A DNA stretch of 64,000 nt. Source: Letharia columbiana (lineage: Eukaryota > Ascomycota > Lecanoromycetes > Lecanorales > Parmeliaceae). The DNA lies in assembly GCF_014066305.1 (NCBI RefSeq), contig NW_023501114.1, positions 62,001 through 126,000 on the forward strand, in the 5' to 3' direction. This document shows, one piece after another, positions 21,931 through 34,443 of the stretch (within the stretch, counting starts at the first letter, position 1; each line of letters begins with the position of its first letter). Under the pieces are notes generated by a model. The model ran no database searches. It saw only the letters and a program-made list of their open reading frames with translations, and was not told the DNA's origin. Made by a program: the position numbers and the translations under genes.

Positions 21931-23541
21931 TCATTGACCGTACCAATTTGGTGTCAAATAAGGCGCGCCTTGACCACCGTAGCTTTCTGACGGCTCATAG
22001 CCGTTGAAGAAGGTTCCGGTTTCTGAGGCAGAAGTCCAACTTTGAGAGTGGTTGAGGGATGGCATCGCCGGCTCTAGCGTGTTTCCGAGGGGGCAAGTGT
22101 TCGTCGGAACTCCAACGTATGAAGGATCGCTGGAGATGAGATGGGCAGTAGAATCCGTGGTCGCTGGACTCGGGCGATGGTACAATCCAGAATCGGACAT
22201 TAGAGCTGAGGTCGCCTGATAGGGGTTTGGTGATGACAAGAGACTCAACTGTTCCGTTGCATCCGAATGGGGGATGGCGTGGGTCGTGCCGCTCTGAGAC
22301 CAAGATCCTCCATTGGATTCGCTTGCGGAATAGACAGCGTCCGCAAGGGTATTTGCATGATGGTCATCCGAGGGGCCCCTCTCCAGTTCTGCTCGCAAAT
22401 ATTCTGCGACAGCCTTATTCCAAGCAAAGTTTTCCGGGTGCACCCAAGGAGTCAGTAACGCTGTTCTCGTCTTCCAGGCGTTTTCCATCTTCGGCTGTTG
22501 CAATAGGCCCAAGATCACCTTGTTCAAGTCCCATTCGTGGATGCTTTGACGCTCTCTGAAATGCTTGATATCGATGTGCTTGAGACGATCCTGAAAGGTT
22601 GAGAATATGGTGATGCAGAAACCACAAGACCATGCTCGCTTCCCCACGGTGTGTCGCCATTGATCTGCGAGCTCACGGCCTCGATGTGCCTCCATTATTC
22701 CATGCAACTTGTTCAAATGATTGACCATGATGTCCCTTCTCTTGCACGTAAACCGTCTCGAGGCGTGATTTTGGCCAGCCCTGCTACTTCCTGCGGCATC
22801 ATCCAGACCGCAAACGAATATTGTCTCGTGTTCCTTCTCGTGTTTCTTCCAACTTCCACTGTCTTTGTAAGACTTCAGTTCTTCACATACTGTGCACCAG
22901 TAGTGGTTGTCAGTGTTTCTCGACCTAGTCGACCTGGAAGACCTGCTGGAGTCGTTTCTGGAAAAATGGTCGGTAGCAGACTGCGGTCCCCAAGGGTTGG
23001 GGATTATTTGTGATGGACCCGTCGCAGTCGCATCCGTCCCTAACGTGAGCCCGGCTACGGACTGTTTCGGCTGCGCACGGAAAGATGGAAGCAGGGTGTC
23101 AGAACCAGACCCAGACTCAAGGATTGGAGAGGTCGGAACATGACCTACTAAAGGCTGTCAGCCTTTCCTCCACGTTTACATATGATAGCGTATCTACTAA
23201 CGGTGGAGACGGGCTAGCTCTAGCCAACCCAAGATCCTACCATCCGGGCAATCTTTCAAGGTAGATAGCGCAAGGACCTGCGAGGGAGAAAGGTGCCTCT
23301 CTCCTGGACCCTGCTCCGGAATGGGCTCGATATGGCGAGTGGATCGAGCAAGCTTGAGCAATACGAGGACATCATTGTTGTTGAAGTCTTTCAATGTTGA
23401 AGCTGCGTCCTGCTGCTGTTGCACTGTAGAAGCATGATGCGTCGAATAGGAGGGTGCCGCCCCACCAGATTCGAGCTCGATTTGCTTGGCACAGTTTTGC
23501 GCCCAGATATCAGAATTAATGCATGCATAATTATTCATCAC
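21931..23541 (-). CDS. C2H2-type zinc-finger protein, paralog 3
   Basis: Two exons: 23541-23202 and 23147-21931. The 54-nt intron has a GTTAGT donor, a CTGAC branch and a TTTAG acceptor, in phase 1, giving about 518 aa. Exon 1 has the family block HLSPSQVLALSTLKDCPD...LELARLH. Exon 2 opens with a Ser/Arg-rich stretch and the first finger HYWCTVC...WKKHEKEH (C-x2-C-x14-H-x3-H). It then goes almost directly to FTCKRRDIMVNHLNKLHG. The C-x2-C-x8-H-x3-H finger present in paralogs 1 and 2 is missing, an in-frame loss. The last finger is canonical: WSCGFC...RLKHIDIKH. The conserved HEWDLNKVILGLLQQPKM segment follows, then a low-complexity tail. The frame is open throughout, so the gene is probably expressed. 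Function is unknown beyond an inferred nucleic-acid-binding role. Confidence 0.76.
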
Positions 23542-26265
23542 GCGAGCTCGGCGGCAGTGGCTCTACTGTAAACTGCTCGAACCGTTTCAAGTTCGCTGAT
23601 GGTGCCTGTCACTTTCGTCCTAGAGGTAAGATGAGAGATATTGGATAGATCTATGTCTGGATAAGGAAAACCAGCCCAGGAATACTTCAAGAAGGAAATA
23701 TGGTATTTGCAGCAGGTGCAGTGCTTTTTATGTGATGATGGGCGTTGCGACTATTTCAACCTCAGTGACGGCCATGGCCGTGCCTGGCTGCATCTACTAC
23801 ATGCTACCTAGGTGTCCATACGCTCGCTTCCCACCCGTTTATTACTTTGTTCGTTCCACAGAGATTGTTTCAGTACGCCTGTGAGGCTGAATGCCACACT
23901 GCGTAATACACAAGCAGGGTACTGGCAGGGCACTAGCAGCTCACTAGCAACTCACAATTTTAGGTACCTTACTGACTCGATCTAAGACTGAGCTTGCCTC
24001 GAAGCGGAAATCAGATCTTCATGTCTAGTACCTAAAAGGCAAGGCAAGCGAATGCGCTTTTCTTAGGCAGGCACACCTATGGTGGCAAAGGTCTGGGAGT
24101 GCGTACGTGACAGCGACTGAGTGGGATGTACCTGGAGTCCATCCTGCAGGACTAAGGTAACTCAGCTACTTTGGAAGCCTGATTCCTTTCTGATTGGTTC
24201 CCATGCTGACTCACATTTCGTCATGTTCGCGCACAGACCGGGTGAATAGACCGTCGCATAATAATAATATACTACAATCGAATATTGGATCTCTCCTAAT
24301 CTCCGTTGGAAACAAGACTACAGCGGGCTATCCCGCCGAGCCCGCCCGCTGGTCGATTCTTTTTCGTCATTGTTTGCCACCTTGCTCTCCATCTAGCAGC
24401 GGCCGTGAAACATCCTTTTTTTATATATATATTTTTTTTTTTTTTAAAAAGAACTACTCGTCGTTGAAACCCTCTGACGCTTGTGTGCTTGAGAAAATAA
24501 ATAAGCACATTGAGATCCATTCAAGTGAGCTATGGGCATTCCAAACCTGAGGCTACGGTAACGGTACATCGAAGAAATACGATCTGCATGCAGGCTGCCT
24601 CACCTTTAGCCGCAAACTCCCTTCAATCCTTGAGGCCTGTAGTCCTGTGGCTGGTAAACACGTAGACTTTCGTTCTTGACTGCAATCTTAATTTCAACTC
24701 CCGCTGGTAACAATCATGCTGTCGATGCATGTAGGCTGACAGGATCTTGGCCTCGCATTGTCCATGTCAGAACCCGCTTTTTTCCCCATCCGTACAAATT
24801 ACCGGTTTAATCGTCACATAAAATACTCCATCGTTATAAGACATCCTTGCACGTAAGATACTCTTCAGAATGGCTATTTTCAGACGTAGACCACAATTGG
24901 ACTGTAAGATAGTAATCCCGTGGAGTCGATTAAATACTGAGAATACCACCACGCTGGGTGGGGAGACAGCCTGGTTGGAGCGCTAAAGATCGTATTTCTG
25001 ATAATATTGGCTGATCCTAGCAATTGCGGTCCAAAATAAGAGACCCTTTTTGAGCACAGTGCGGGTTCACTTTAGGTCACACGATACCACAGTATTAAAA
25101 GGCCCCCTAGCATGTAAGATACGGTTCCAAATAAGGATTCCGGACGTTTCGTCTGCATGATAATATCTTATATGACAATTAGTCCGGTAATAGAATCAGG
25201 GAAAAATCCATGAAACCACAGCAGAACATTCGGCTTTCTTTGCAATAGAGGCCGATGGTCATCCTGCGGTGAAAATCTGTACTTGTGGCAGCACCAGGTG
25301 TCTTGGGGACCAGCCAATGAGCTTTCGCCTCTTCCAACGGAGGCTTTGAAAATGACTGGCAGATTCTTGAAGGTTAAAGTCTATGCATGCAATGACATGT
25401 GTACTTTGAAAAGAACAGATGCGCAGATATTTCGAGAACAGTTCCTGACTCCATAGCCTTGCCCCATTCCGGCTTTACCTACACCGACTTTATTACAACC
25501 TTACAAGCGGCCCACTGCCCATTGTTCCCCCTACTCCTTCGTCAATCACATTGATATAATTCGTCGAGCAGTGGAAAGGCATCAATCACGGTAATGTGAT
25601 TCGTTGAGCAGTGGAAAAGTTCGTTGGCCCCACAGCTTTCTCTTTCCATGCATGATGAAGACCTTCGATCTGTCGTCAGGCAGATCGGGCTTTCTACATA
25701 CTTTACAGTTGTCGATCAAACAGGATTTCACGACTCCAAGGGCTCCAGGAAGCCAAGACCCGCAGATGGCAGGGTGGAAGCTTCCCCGCTCTCGGAAGCT
25801 CCCATTGGGCAAGGAAATTTGAGTACCTGTTCAGCACCCAGAAGTACAAACCTCAACAATGAATCATTTTGACAAGTTGAATTCTGCTGGCAAAGATGAT
25901 CGATTGGATATTCCGAATGACTTTGTACGCGAAATCTTATCGTCAACTTTGAAATCTGATAACTTGTACTAGGACGTTGAACTCTTGGGTGAGTTCGAGT
26001 AACCCCAACATCACCGGCTAATGACATCATATGCCTTCCACTGGAACCCCTCCGACCTTCCACAGCTTCGGTTTCTGATGTTGCTGAATTCAAGCTACTG
26101 TGTTTTTGAGAACTTCATTCACAATGGAAGACCGCAGCTTCCGCAGAATAGGAGGGACACCCCACCAACACACCTAACTGTTGATATCGCAAACCCCAAA
26201 CCCGTGAGCCGTATCCGAGCCCGACCCTCCAGAAGGCTCCTCACCATCAAGCAATCACTCTCACC
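23542..26265. other. Long intergenic region
   Basis: About 2.7 kb without a recognisable gene. It contains an (AT)n/T14 tract at about 24420-24446. It also has a tandem pair of ATTCGT(C/T)GAGCAGTGGAAA near 25559 and 25601. Small open frames have no recognisable content. The final 100 bases form the 5' flank of the oxidoreductase pseudogene. Confidence 0.4.
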
Positions 26266-27427
26266 ATGCCATCCTGGTCCAACAAACCCTCCGGCACCAT
26301 GACCGCCGCGGTCCTCACACCCCCCGGCGCTCATCCCCCCACTGCATGCTTCACCATCAACCACACCTACCCCAAGCCCACCCTGCCATCCGAGGACTGG
26401 GTCCTCGCGCGCGTCAGAGCCGCCGGCCTCAACAGAGCCGAGCTACGCGGACGTAACGGTGATGCGCCCGCGCCGGCAGAATTCGGAATATTCACATCGG
26501 AATACCATGAGGATCCGCCAAAGGTAGAGCAGTATGCTCCTCACACCTTCAACCCACCCCCCTTCTCCCAGCTCCAAACGATCCCTACCCGAGCCACCTC
26601 ACCAACCCACCATCCCCCAAGATCCCAGGCGAAGAATCCGTCGGCAGCGTCGAAACCGCCGGCGCCTCCACCCCCTTCCACCCCGGCGACCCCGTCGCCG
26701 GCCGGGTCTACGGCGGCGGCAAAGCCCACGCCAGTACGCCCTCTGCCACTCGCGGCGCTGCTTCTCCACCCCGCCCACCCCCCTGCCCTGGGACGTCCTC
26801 GGCGGCATCTTCCTGAGCATGTGGACGGCATGGGGCTCCCTCTTCGACGCCGCGGAGCCGAACCGGGAGCTCGACCGTCCTGGCGCCACGGCGGCACCAG
26901 CAGCGTGGGCCTCTGGGCCATCCTCCTCGCCACCGACCACCAATGCACCCTCACCGCCACGACGCGCCAGGGGGAAAAAATCGCCAAACTGCAAGACGCG
27001 GGCGCGCACCACGTCCTCCTGGAACCGGACCCCGACGCGCGCCTCCGCCCCCTCGTCCCCGAGGGCCTCGACCGCATCCTCGAACCCGTGGCTCCGGACC
27101 GCATCCTCCACGTCGCCCTCCCCGCCACGGCTCCGCCGTCGCGACGGGCGTGCCGTCCAAGGCGTGGAGCCTGGACCCACTTCGCGCCGTCGGACATTCC
27201 CGCCGAGGCGGAAACTGACGTTCTACGCTACGGGGGAGGGGGAACGAGTGGACGGAGCAGGCGCCGCGGGTGATGGAGGCGGTGGTGAGGAAGGTGGAGA
27301 GCGTCAGGTGGCGGAAAGAGGGGTTTGTGGGTCGGGTGTTTGAGTTGGAGCACGTTGGGGCGGCGCATGAGTACTTGGAGGAGAATAGAATGGGGCGGTG
27401 GGGAAGGTGGTTGTTGTGGTGCCGTAG
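26266..27427 (+). pseudogene. Zinc-type MDR quinone oxidoreductase, frameshifted
   Basis: The N-terminal catalytic domain reads well from ATG 26266 or 26299 (WVLARVRAAGLNRAEL, EFGIFTSEYHEDPPK). A plausible 100-nt intron at 26525-26624 joins it to IPGEESVGSVETAG. From there the protein only continues by changing frame repeatedly. Near 26735 it shifts into LPWDVLGGIFLSMWTAWGS; near 26870 into HGGTSSVGLWAILL and the nucleotide-binding region (TATTRQGEKIAKLQDAGAHH); near 27125 into SAVATGVPSKAWSLD; near 27215 into KLTFYATG; then EWTEQAPRVMEAV, and finally AVGKVVVVVP before the stop at 27425. At least five small indels and no RIP-type stops point to decay by indels, or to consensus errors in GC-rich sequence. 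If intact it would be an NADPH-dependent quinone reductase/alcohol dehydrogenase-like enzyme. Confidence 0.7.
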
Positions 27428-27928
27428 GGGAGTCTGGTGAACAGTTCGGGTACTGCGATCTGAATTGCCTGCGGTCGGAATGTCGGGAGTAGATGTATAC
27501 GGATATTAATTTTCTGCGGGTGTGCGGGCCCAAGAAGCGGACGGAATGGACAGCATGTCCTCCAGGACTCTAGCCCAGCCCTGCTGGCTCGGAGCACAGA
27601 CGAATAGCATGTCCATCAGGACACCCCTATTCGGCTCGGAAAATTAACAGGCAGGGCAGTCTTTCGGACATCAGCTGAGGAAATTGTGAGAATGGATGGT
27701 TAGTATTTCAAGTCGTTCACACGTGCCGGAAAATGGCTAGGGTAGATAGATAGAGTTCATTCATGGTAGATTGTAATTTGATTTGAACCCAAACGGAGCT
27801 CCGCTCAGGGAGTAACAAACAATCCGCTTGGATCGCACTAGACATTTGGGCAGATCATGAGCGATCGCCGTGGTATATAACAGTAATAAAGACACAAAAC
27901 AAACAACATCAACTCAAACTTTATCATC
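27428..27928. other. Intergenic between two gene 3' ends
   Basis: Separates the plus-strand oxidoreductase relic from the minus-strand F-box/UBA gene (tail to tail). No gene or repeat was recognised. A CA/AC-rich stretch lies near 27890-27915. Confidence 0.4.
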
Positions 27929-30900
27929 TCACGTCCAAGCTCTGCCCCCAACATTCAGCCCGAGACCAACGGCGTCGCGGATAGCACTCTCGGCGTTCGC
28001 ACTCGCGATCTCATCGCTCTCTCCAGTTGGGGTGGCGGGTCCTCTATACCCTGAATGCATCAAGCCACCCACATCCCTCTTCCTCTCTCTAACCAACCAC
28101 TCGAGTGCTCTCGCGAAATCGACTGAATTTCCCGTGTCGGTCTCGGCAAGCGCTTTGGCGGCCTTCTTCTTCTCGAAACCCATAGCTACGAGCCTATCGA
28201 CAGCGACATCGACAGGGTCGCGGACTTGAGGGCCAGCAGGCACGACGAGGGCAGAGACGAAGTTTTTGGAGGTGTCAAGGTCGGAAGGAGTTCGAGAGTG
28301 AGCTGACGGGATAGCAGGAACAGGAGGGGCAATACCCATGTCCAGCTTTTCGAGAACGTCAGGGAATTCTGACATGGGTCTGTCCTCTGAAGGCGGCAGA
28401 GCCTTGAAGCCAGGATCGCTGCGCTTGGCGCGGATTTCTGCCGCGTGGCGAGCGCAACGCCAGCGGGCGGCCACGACGTCGTCTATGGGCTGTTTGGAGA
28501 TGGGAGAGGAGGGGTCCGTGATCTTTCCTTTTGAAGACGGGCTGGGCGAGGTAGGATGGCGCTCTGCAATTCTTTCCTGGTAGACGCGGGAGACGGCTTC
28601 TTTGAGGAAGGTGGCGCGGGAAACGGTAGGTGTTGTCCAGGTGGTGTAGCCACGCGAACGGGCGTGGGCAAAGGTCGCAGCTGTGGGTGAGGTGGGCGAG
28701 GTGACGTCCAGGACGGCGGGAGGAGCGAGAGTGAGGAGGTGGTAGGTCCATTCCTCTGTCGATGGTGTTAGCAAAGGTCTGACGGTAGGGAAGGGAGGCA
28801 CGTACCAAGCACTGAATCTTCCTGTTCGACATCACCAGTGATGATGTCTGCCTTGTCGAAGATTCCATACTCCCTCGCCTCTTGGCGCTTGCCCTGGAAC
28901 CCGCGGACGAGAACGCCCAGGCAGGTCCAGATCTCTGTCATATCGTAGAGGTCCTCCGCTGTCAGTCCACCCACATTGCCTTTGCCGAATGTTGGCGGCG
29001 AGTTGTAGAGAACACTATTCCTGTTCACGTCGGCACCGAACTCCATGGTGTTGGCAGTCCGTCGTTGATGCTTGGCCATGGTGCCTCCCCTTAGCCAATC
29101 CATCTGACCAACGATGTCATCGCCTCGGTTTGATCCACATCCGAACACCTGGCAGAAGGTCCACACACGCCAAAAAGCATCGTCGATCTGGGAGGCTCGT
29201 TCAGTCTCACCGCCTGCGAGTGCGGTGATGGTGTCAGCACGAAGGAATGATTCGCAATGTATCAAAATCATTGACTTGAGAGCGATCATGGTGTACATGT
29301 CCCTCATGTAGTGTTGTAGATAGAGAGAAGGCGAGTATTCAAGCAACTTTGGAAGAGCGTTATCACCGCTTTCTAACCCAGGATAGGGTGGGCTCATTTC
29401 GCGAAGCTCCCAAGCAGCTGGAGACATGCCGTAAAGCGCATTCTTCATCAAGGGAAGCTCGTGTCGCTTGAAGGTGCGGTAGAATCCCCTGCTGACTGTA
29501 GCAGTAGCGAAGAGATCTTGCAGGTTGTCAAGGCTTTCCAAGATGCGTAGAAGGACTACCTCAGCTGCATCGGCGGAGATGTCACGTTCGACGTCTTCTA
29601 CAAAGAAAGACTGTCGACTTCTGATCGTCAATCCTGGAGATGGGAGGCTGGCATAGATATCTGGAATCTCTGACATCGCAATGGACGCAAGGGATCGTGG
29701 TCTCTCAGTCATTACAATAGAAGCCATTGACCGGCGTCGTTGGGGCGACTCGTCCTGGGCAGCCCGCCTCTGAAGGGGGTGGATGTTGCTTTCGTCATTC
29801 TCGTCTATGGGCGCATCAAGGCCGATCGCGATGGTGACCTGAGATTCCTGAAATTCCTCGACTGGCTTTAAGTAGATGGCGGGCGCAGTCAGTTCAGTCT
29901 GCGCGTTGCTACTGTTCTCTGGAGTTGTCGATGGCAGTATCGTGTCAGGAGTCGCGTCATCGATTTGTGTCTGTAGTGGCCTATTAATGGAAGAAGACGA
30001 TTCTAAATGTTCCTTTGTTTTCGGAGCGAAGGCCGCGAACTGTTCAGAATCATTGTTGTTCTTGGGGCTTAGTAACTCCAACCTCGCTCGAACTTCTTCA
30101 TAAGCGTGATCTGGGATGGAAGAAATGTCGGTCTCGGGGGTGCTAGAATCCTCTCTTGACATGGTCGGGCTTGAAGAATCGCCGTCATACATAGTCTGGG
30201 GAGATTCGCTAGAGCTCCAGTTAGATTCCGAGCTGCTTTCCCTCGCCATTTGAGTCGCAGGTTTGCCAAGAATCTTGTCGGCTTTTGCGGTCGATCCCAC
30301 TGCCGGCGCGGAAATGCGGCGACGTAGGCCACTCCTGCTGCTGTCATCGGAATCCCACTTTGATGAGTCTCCACGCATCTGCATGGCAACGTGGGTTGCA
30401 CTCTTCTTCTGTAATCGCTTCCGGCTGCTGATACTTCCATCGCTCAGTTTCAGCGACGATGGCGGATGAGGTGCGTGTCGTGATGGAACCATCGTGTTGG
30501 GTCCACGACTTATTTGCAGAGGGTCATGTGCCATAGGCATCATGTTTGGATGTTGCATTGTAGGCTCTTCACTGATGGTGCCTAAATGAGCTTCCAACTC
30601 CGCCTCAGCCTGACTCAGCGAGGGTTCGGGTTGGTACTCGAATCCTGCCTGGACGTTGGGACTCGTCTTTGTGAAGGCAGCGTCAAGAGCGTCGAGGTCG
30701 GCGGGAGTATATTTCGAGCGCAAGGAGGACATTCGAGATGGAAACTGTGACGGCGTCTCATACATAGACGACCGTGAAAATGTGAGAGGCGAGGGCACCT
30801 TTCGCTTTCCCTTCATGCTGCCGGCCCGAGAGTATGCAACATTCAGGGGCGCTACTTCTGCTCCTGGCTCCGGTGGTAATGGCTTGTTCATGTCGACAGA

Positions 30901-32100
30901 AGCTAACGAGGTCGTGCTCTTGAAGGCCCTCAGCCTGTTGTTTTTCAATGCGAGCGGTGTACCGTCAAACACCCCAGCTGCCGCGGGTGAAATGATGGAG
31001 AAGGCGATGCTTTGACACCGGTGGTGGGATTTGTGAACGGCAGTATCCTCCATCAAACTTGACCTCGAGGAGCGACCGCTGTAATTTGATGATCTGTCAT
31101 CAAGGTCGCCTGTGTCATCCGACGAATCCGAGCGCGCCAATTTTTCCAACGACGGAGCGTTACGAGGCGTGTCGCTTGTCATGTCTTCCAGAGAGAAGGC
31201 AGAGAAAGGCCTCCTTGGTTTTGGCATTTCAACGACTGATAGAGGAGAAACGACGGATAACCTTACAGGCACGTCCCCTGCGTTTTGCTGATGTGTGGTC
31301 GATGAGGGAGGTGAAATTTGTGTCTGTATATCCCCGCTTCTCCTCTGCGACTTTTGCCTGTCCATCTGCGTTGCCAAATGTGAGGAAGAGTGCGGTCGTC
31401 TGGTGACCTTTCCAGGGATGGTGACCTGTATTTTGGGTCTTCGGTCTTTGGCAGAGGGCGCAGCAGCGGGATCCACGTGGAAGTTCACTTCCATTGAGTC
31501 ACCAGTCATTGCACTTATGTCAGAGTCTGGCCGCGCCTCCGAAGCCTCTGGTACTCTGAGTCTTTGTATCGCTGCAGGCCTTGGCTTCTCTTCTCCCTGC
31601 AGACCGAAAGCCTGTGACAGGTACTGGTTGTATGCGATTGAGCGATAGGACTGGTCCATGTTGTTCGACGGCCTCATCTGCTTCACACTGATGCCTTTGT
31701 TTTCCTTGCTTGTTTCCACTCCCCGATGTGGGCCATCGTTCCTCCTCGAGTGCACGCCTTCACCTTCATTGTGTGATGCTGCTTCCATTAGGTCGAGATG
31801 CTTGGGAGGCCTCCTAATGGAACCAGCAGCCATGGCGGACGCCAGTGGTTTCGGTCCTGGATTACTCTCGTTCGAGTTCTTCTTTCGGTGTAGATTCCTC
31901 ATCTTGTCCGACAGAGACCTATTGTGTCCAGTTGATAGTCCCATGTCGGAGCCTTGGAGATGTGTATTAAGTGGTCTGTTCGTTCCAGTAAGGGTAGATC
32001 TGGGCTTGGAGTTCAAACTCAAGGACCTGCGCAAGCTGCTGTTGCTGCGGTCATTCCTGTGTGAAGGGGTAAAGATGATTCCGCAGCCCGGTGCAGCCAT
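27929..32100 (-). CDS. F-box-like and UBA domain protein
   Basis: Two exons: 32100-28806 and 28755-27929. The 50-nt phase-1 intron has a GTACGT donor and a CGACAG acceptor, giving 1,373 aa. The first ~800 residues are Ser/Pro/Arg-rich and look disordered. Around residues 850-900 is an F-box-like motif (VLLRILESLDNLQDLFATA followed by VSRGFYRTFKRHE), then a conserved helical region (WRVWTFCQVFGCGSNRG, LTAEDLYDMTEIWTCLG). After the intron there is a UBA domain at roughly residues 1280-1330 (DVAVDRLVAMGFEKKKAAKAL...FARALEWLV). F-box proteins recruit substrates to SCF ubiquitin ligases, and UBA domains bind ubiquitin, so a ubiquitin-pathway adaptor is likely. The substrate is unknown. The reading frame is undamaged, unlike its neighbours on both sides. 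Confidence 0.82.
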
Positions 32101-34443
32101 GTTGGTGGTGGGGGCTTGTTGGTAATACCGTCACTCGGGAAATTGGAAAGCTTCTAAAGGACGGCACAGCCCACATCAGTAACGATCAAACACGACAGGT
32201 CTGAGCTCAGCCTAACAACGAGATGATCGAACTTACATATATCAGCTATGTTCTCTTCCGACTGTGCGTAGAAGTGAGCGGGCTCAATTGCCGTTTGACA
32301 TGACCTGTACTCCAGCATCCAAATCCTTCGAAGCTCAAGTGAAGGTGTAGAGTAGAGCTGCGCCGGAATTAGGCTTTAAGCACTCTGCCGCTGCAACATC
32401 GATTTCTCTCAAACCACAGCCCACTCAGCATCGACCACGGATCAAATAGAAGGTATTCAAAGAGTTGAAGATGAAGAAGGACGAAAGGCAGCAGAGGAAT
32501 GCTCCTGCTTTTGCGCGTGGATGCAAGTCTTTGCGACAGGCATATTGATGGTGCGGCCTGAGAGTGCGCACAGCATATCCGTCGCAAATGCAAGAGGCAG
32601 ATCTGGCACACACCTCGCCAGGACTGCCCCAGCGGATCGGCGGATTCGGCGCATCATGCAGTCCTGAAACAGCCTACTGCTCCAAATGCCAAAGAAGAAC
32701 AGGGGGATGCTAAGGACACTTGGAGACGTTGGTGTGGGATGCTGCTGCGGCGAAGATTGCTTCGTACAAGAATGGGCCCCCCCAAGAAAAGTTGGGAGTT
32801 GGTTGGAGAGGGAATGCGAAGTTCCCGCTGATGGTTTCATCTTTACGGCAAGCATGATTCACTAGACTACTTTGGGGTTAGACTTCCGAGCTACGTACCA
32901 TTTTGCCGACATTCACACTCGACAGTGACTTCTACGCATTCCGCCTCGGCAATGCTTATGCTATGTTGGAAGACTCGGAGTAGGTGAATAATACGGGAAC
33001 CGAGACAAAGTACAGTCAGAATTTCCTACCGATCCAGTTGATACTGCGACTGCCTAGCATGCTCACGCCTCCGTACGAAATGACGGACGAGCGTGTGACC
33101 AAGCAACTTATAATCTGCGCCAATGGAAGGTACTTTTGATCCCAGGTGCGGATACAGTTGGCATGTGGGTCAATCTTTGAGCTGACAGCCGAAACCCTCA
33201 TTGATGCGCAAGGTCGTATTCCACCTGTACTCCCACTGTACTCTAGACAATAATGTGACCGCAAAAGTTCCTTAAAAACATCGAATTGACGAGCGTCTTT
33301 GTAGTCACAATCCTTAAGGTTGCCACTTGTATACGTGGTGCCGTGTGGTGGAAAAGTATCACAGATGAAAACAAATAGGTATCGGCCCGACCAATCAGAA
33401 ATTGCCCTTCTCACGTGGTCCTTTTAGCTAACAATCTCTGTCAACGGTGAGTGCCCCCACGATAATAACCCTGAATCGCCAATAAACGTGATTCGTGGGG
33501 TGGCTTTCATTTTACGACTCAACAGGCGCGCTTGATGTGAGAGAACTTCCTTCCGCACTGCCGCCCAATAATAGCGACACGAGGAAGAAAAGGACTGGAC
33601 CTGATGGCCGGTACTCTACCGTCGCGAATCTGATTCCAGCCAACTTATTTCGTATCTCAAGGTTCTTATTAATGTGCAGGTGATGCGAAAGAAATAGACC
33701 ACGACAGTGAAGGAGCCATCGTATTCACGTACAGGCCCGTCGAGTCTGCCTCGCATTTACGCCACATTATCATGGTTAGTCGACCAATGAGATTGCTTGC
33801 TAGTTGCGGTGGTTACCAATTCATGTCGTGTCCTAGGCGTCACTTCGGGCACAACAAAAGATATGATTTAGGTACAACCGATAGGCGGTCAACGGCAAAC
33901 TTGTTTTATTCATCGTATCCAACTTCCTATCACACTCAACTAATAAACAGCACGATATCCAATCTGGATAAGTCATCGCTATCATGAACCCCTCTTCAAA
34001 GCAATACACTGGACCAACACGAATTCGAAATCTACTTTCCGGCGAATCCAGACAAGTAATAACGACGACAGCAGCGAGCTCGCTCGGCTGGCTCGCCTGA
34101 AGTTGACAATGTACAACGCAAACTCACAGCCACATCCGGTAAGGCCAGTGCAACCTTCCTTTCAACTCAAACCACGGTGTCGTGCTCAACCCCAAACGCG
34201 GCTTTACCCGCCGTTGGTATCAGGGTAAGACCAACTTGTCTCAATTTGCGCCGCACAGGTCTCGTTTCAGATACAAACCCCGGCATCAATCGACGGAATT
34301 CGGCTCTCCGGCTGTCGGATATGTCTCGGCATGCAGCTGCATAGGCCGCATTGATTCTTCGCTACGAATGATGTTCAGAGCACGCTGTTTTTATTAAATG
34401 GCTCTTTGATGTTTCTATATACAGTCAAGATGCCCTCAGGTAT
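32101..34443. other. Intergenic, 5' flank of the F-box/UBA gene
   Basis: The first several hundred bases are the probable promoter and leader of the minus-strand gene. Short frames on the minus strand (for example 32457-32855 and 33016-33414, the latter without an ATG start) show no recognisable domain. No repeat or RNA gene was seen. Confidence 0.4.

Noticed and set aside
24194..24550. 118-codon plus-strand frame
   Set aside because: Runs through an (AT)n and poly-T tract giving a Phe/Lys-rich nonsense segment; no family features.
26541..27197. Long minus-strand frames (193-218 codons) opposite the oxidoreductase
   Set aside because: They are antisense shadows of GC-rich sequence. The plus strand shows clear MDR-family motifs, the minus strand only Gly/Arg-rich low complexity.
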